Shown: positions 23,686 through 25,584 of the stretch, in pieces | How the letters are laid out: every line of letters begins with the position of its first letter | How positions within the stretch are numbered: position 1 is the stretch's first letter | Assembly (NCBI GenBank): GCA_002887195.1 | Contig: PJAB01000482.1 | Location: 1 to 25,584 of the forward strand | From: Chrysochromulina parva | Lineage: Eukaryota > Haptophyta > Prymnesiales > Chrysochromulinaceae | Length of the DNA stretch: 25,584 nucleotides | Direction: 5' to 3' | Position numbers and translations under genes: made by a program | The notes under the pieces: generated by a model | Told to the model about the DNA's origin: nothing | The model's input: only the letters and a program-made list of their open reading frames with translations | Database searches by the model: none

Positions 23686-25164
23686 TTACCGAAAAGTAGA
23701 GAGTAGCTCGTGCAGCTCGTTGCCGTATCCGTACTTACCTCGGTCATTAACGCCGCCCGCGAGCTTCGCTTGCAGCTGCTGTGTGACGCACGACTGCGGG
23801 ATGCATCGGAAGGTGCAGGCCTCACCTGTGTTCTGGCGCTCGTTGCACCTGTACGTGTCGGCCGTCGTTCGCACCGGCAACGTCTCGTTGCATGCAATGG
23901 GGCCGCCGCGCGTCGTGAGATTCGTCTTCATGGCGTACTTGCGCCGCACCTGGCTCAGTCAGTGGCAGCCCATAGCAATCCGTGGCGACCGTGGCAGTCA
24001 GTGGCACACCGCGGCAATCAGTGGCAATCTTCTCTGGGCAGCTCTCTTCACAGGGCAGCTCTCTTCACAGGGCAGCTCTCTTCTCTGGGCGGCTCTCTTC
24101 ACAGGGCAGCTCTCTTCACAGCACAGCTCTCTTCACAGCACCTGGCTCGACCACAAGCGGCCGAAGTTATCAGCCGGCCAGAAATTGTTTAAAAGCTCCT
24201 CGTAGGGCTCGAACTCCCACGTGACAGCCGCGTTGCGGCCGGGGCGCGTGCGGACCTGGTGCCACCACCCTTCGGGTATCATGAGCGCGTCACCGCCGTG
24301 CAGATGCGCCACCATGCCGCCCTCGAGCTGCGCGAACATGGGCCACTTGTCGAGGTCGACGCGCTCCGGGTGAACAGGCGAGAGGCCATATCGGTCGTGA
24401 TAGTCCATGTACGTCTTGTGCGACTGCGAGGGCGGGAACATGTAGACCGACTTGGTGCCAAAGACCTGCAGCATCAGGTTCTCGTGCGTGTCAAAGTGGA
24501 GTGAGCTCGAGGAGTTGCCCGAGCTCATCCACAGGCGCGTCTCATGCACCGACTCGTGGATCTCGGGGCACTGTAGCACCGACGGCATCTCCACGTGCTT
24601 GCCAAGCTGCACGCCCGGGTCTGTCAGCGGCGAGATCAGATACATGTTGTCCTTGTGCTCCGGTTTGAGGTAGTCGCGCAGGAAAGTGCAAAAATTGACC
24701 GGCTCACCAGCGATCTCTTGCAGCAACGGGTGGCGAGTGTTGCTTACGATCACCTTGTTCATTTCCACGATCGCATGCCATGGGCGGCCGTTGTCGAGGT
24801 GGCACCACCGTGAGAGGAACTCATCGGTCCACGCGACGCCACTAGTCGCGGCCGCGGCCGCACCAGCGAGCACGACGGGCTCAGCCGCAGCAACATACTT
24901 TTCGTAGAAGGCACGCGGGTCCGACATCGTCACGCGGGGCACATTGGGCATCGATTTCTGCTGCGACCCCATCGGCTCAAGGTGGCCCTTGCGGCGGTGG
25001 CATTTTCGTGCCGTGAACGTCTCATCGGACGGCCGTCGCTCGCACTTGTGCACGTGGCACTCGCGCAGGCTCTTGGCCGGCCGGAAGGACGGAAGCACGT
25101 CTAGGTAGCGCGTCGAGGCGCCGATCACGCACGAGCACAGCGAGAAGCTCAAGAAGGTCCTCAT
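23686..25164 (-). CDS. Secretory-pathway JmjC/cupin-8 oxygenase-like protein, two exons
   Basis: Proposed exons (minus strand): 25164-24142 and 23949-23686, giving 428 aa. JmjC/cupin_8 proteins are usually Fe(II)- and 2-oxoglutarate-dependent hydroxylases or demethylases. The iron triad is visible: H223 and D225 in SLHFDTHENLM (221-231), and H302 in MIPEGWWHQV (295-304). GTKSVYMFPP (236-245) matches the family's G.K...FPP segment; K238 may bind 2-oxoglutarate. Residues 1-17 form a likely signal peptide, followed by a Cys/Arg/Lys-rich stretch (36-60), which points to the ER or secretory pathway rather than the nucleus. Exon 2 adds an 87-aa tail with several cysteines (PIACNETLPV; YRCNERQNTGEACTFRC) and a potential N-glycosylation site NET. 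Without splicing the frame stops three codons after the donor, at 24133-24135. The substrate is unknown. Confidence 0.82.
23950..24141 (-). other. JmjC gene intron
   Basis: A 192-bp GT-AG intron read on the minus strand, donor AGCCAG|GTGCTG and acceptor GAGCCAG|GTGCGG. Both edges share GAGCCAGGTGC. The 5' half is a 17-bp tandem array. The 3' half has GATTGCCACTGATTGCCGC-type words like those of the plus-strand introns, in the sense orientation of this gene. Confidence 0.85.
24041..24142 (-). repeat. Six 17-bp tandem units at the JmjC intron donor
   Basis: On the plus strand the unit is GCTCTCTTCACAGGGCA, with variants, at 24041, 24058, 24075, 24092, 24109 and 24126. In the gene sense it is purine-rich (TGTGAAGAGAGC). 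The array starts right at the 5' splice site. Confidence 0.96.
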
Positions 25165-25323
25165 TTAGACCCCCTCCTTCCCGCAGCCACATCGTGTTCA
25201 CGCTCGTTCGTGAGTGCTCGAGTTTCTTTAGTGAACGTCACGTTTTTCCACATCTCTCTTCCCACTCCCACGCTCTCCATCTATCTCGCTGCGTGTGACG
25301 CTGTATCTCCCAATGCAATCTCA
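25165..25323 (-). promoter_or_regulatory. 5' flank of the JmjC gene
   Basis: A 159-bp spacer between the thioredoxin stop and the JmjC ATG, both on the minus strand. It contains GTGAACGT at 25231-25238, 67 bases upstream of the ATG. Confidence 0.3.
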
Positions 25324-25584
25324 TCAATCGGCCTTCTTGGTTGCGTCCTTTGCGCCATGCTTCTTGAGGAGCCCTGCCAGCTGGCCCCACCTGCCACTTA
25401 ACGTATCCACCTCCACGCCGCCCTTGAAGAGCTTGAACGTCGGCATGGCCGTGATGCCGAGCTGGCGGGCCAAGTCGCCAGCTTCGTCCGTGTTGAATTT
25501 GGCAAACGTGACGGAGTCTGGGGAGAAGGCTTCACTCATCTGCGCGTACGTTGGCGCGGCGGCCTTGCAAGGAGGGCACCAGAG
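25324..25584 (-). CDS. Thioredoxin (partial, N terminus beyond the window)
   Basis: The C-terminal 86 codons of a thioredoxin-fold protein; the frame runs off the right edge. The active site is LWCPPCKAAAP (25552-25584), followed by FAKFNTDEAGDLARQLGITA and the cis-proline motif AMPTFKLFKGG. The family function is dithiol-disulfide exchange. CPPC replaces the usual CGPC, which tends to shift redox potential and is seen in some thioredoxin-like and nucleoredoxin-like proteins. The tail is Lys-rich and ends KKAD. Location cannot be judged without the N terminus. The internal ATG at 25537-25539 is not the real start because the catalytic motif lies upstream of it. Confidence 0.88.
   Translation of the reverse strand, partial: LWCPPCKAAAPTYAQMSEAFSPDSVTFAKFNTDEAGDLARQLGITAMPTFKLFKGGVEVDTLSGRWGQLAGLLKKHGAKDATKKAD

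Noticed and set aside
23456..24205. 249-codon plus-strand frame
   Set aside because: It runs through the JmjC intron array and the antisense of its second exon; the repeated SSLLWAALFTGQ peptides are translated intron repeats.

Overview
The window looks like a gene-dense, GC-rich stretch of nuclear DNA from a unicellular eukaryotic alga with a secondary (red-derived) plastid, most likely a haptophyte or another chromist such as a pelagophyte. The evidence is threefold. There are eukaryote-only genes (a transportin-3-like karyopherin, EMC8/9, RRP7, an HP1-like chromo/chromoshadow protein). Several genes have spliceosomal GT-AG introns. Three plastid-type proteins (GUN4, RsmE, EF-Ts) start with a signal-peptide-like stretch, and GUN4 has the AFAP motif typical of complex-plastid targeting. 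The exact lineage is inference.

Layout from left to right: a SAM-like repeat protein with a poly-proline tract (-) diverges from an ARID-like/chromo/chromoshadow protein (+); a secreted class 3 lipase (-) diverges from GUN4 (+); a membrane-anchored inositol-monophosphatase-family enzyme (-) diverges from RRP7 (+); RsmE (-) follows a heparanase-like GH79 protein (-), which diverges from a calcineurin-like (SLP-type) phosphatase (+). Next come a nine-exon transportin-3-like gene (+), then EMC8/9 (-) diverging from a four-exon class I/II aminotransferase (+), then plastid EF-Ts (+), a two-exon secreted JmjC/cupin protein (-) and a thioredoxin cut by the right edge (-). Five divergent pairs share 148-509 bp spacers. 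The convergent spacers are longer, and several hold very GC-rich, self-complementary DNA.

The genes are not an operon or a single pathway. Recurrent themes are plastid biology (GUN4, RsmE, EF-Ts), RNA and protein traffic (RRP7, TNPO3, EMC8/9) and secreted or endomembrane enzymes (lipase, GH79, JmjC, SLP-type phosphatase).

The most striking signal is in the introns. Twelve introns are visible, all in three genes on both strands (transportin, aminotransferase, JmjC). Most are built from short tandem units rich in CTGAT/GATTGC words, oriented with the host gene. Some units are complete 3' splice-site modules (branch-point-like CTGAT, pyrimidine run, ATCAG). Several introns also carry near-perfect copies of the adjoining exon edge (25-42 bp, 93-100% identical). 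This looks like recent intron birth or growth by tandem duplication, or an introner-like family.
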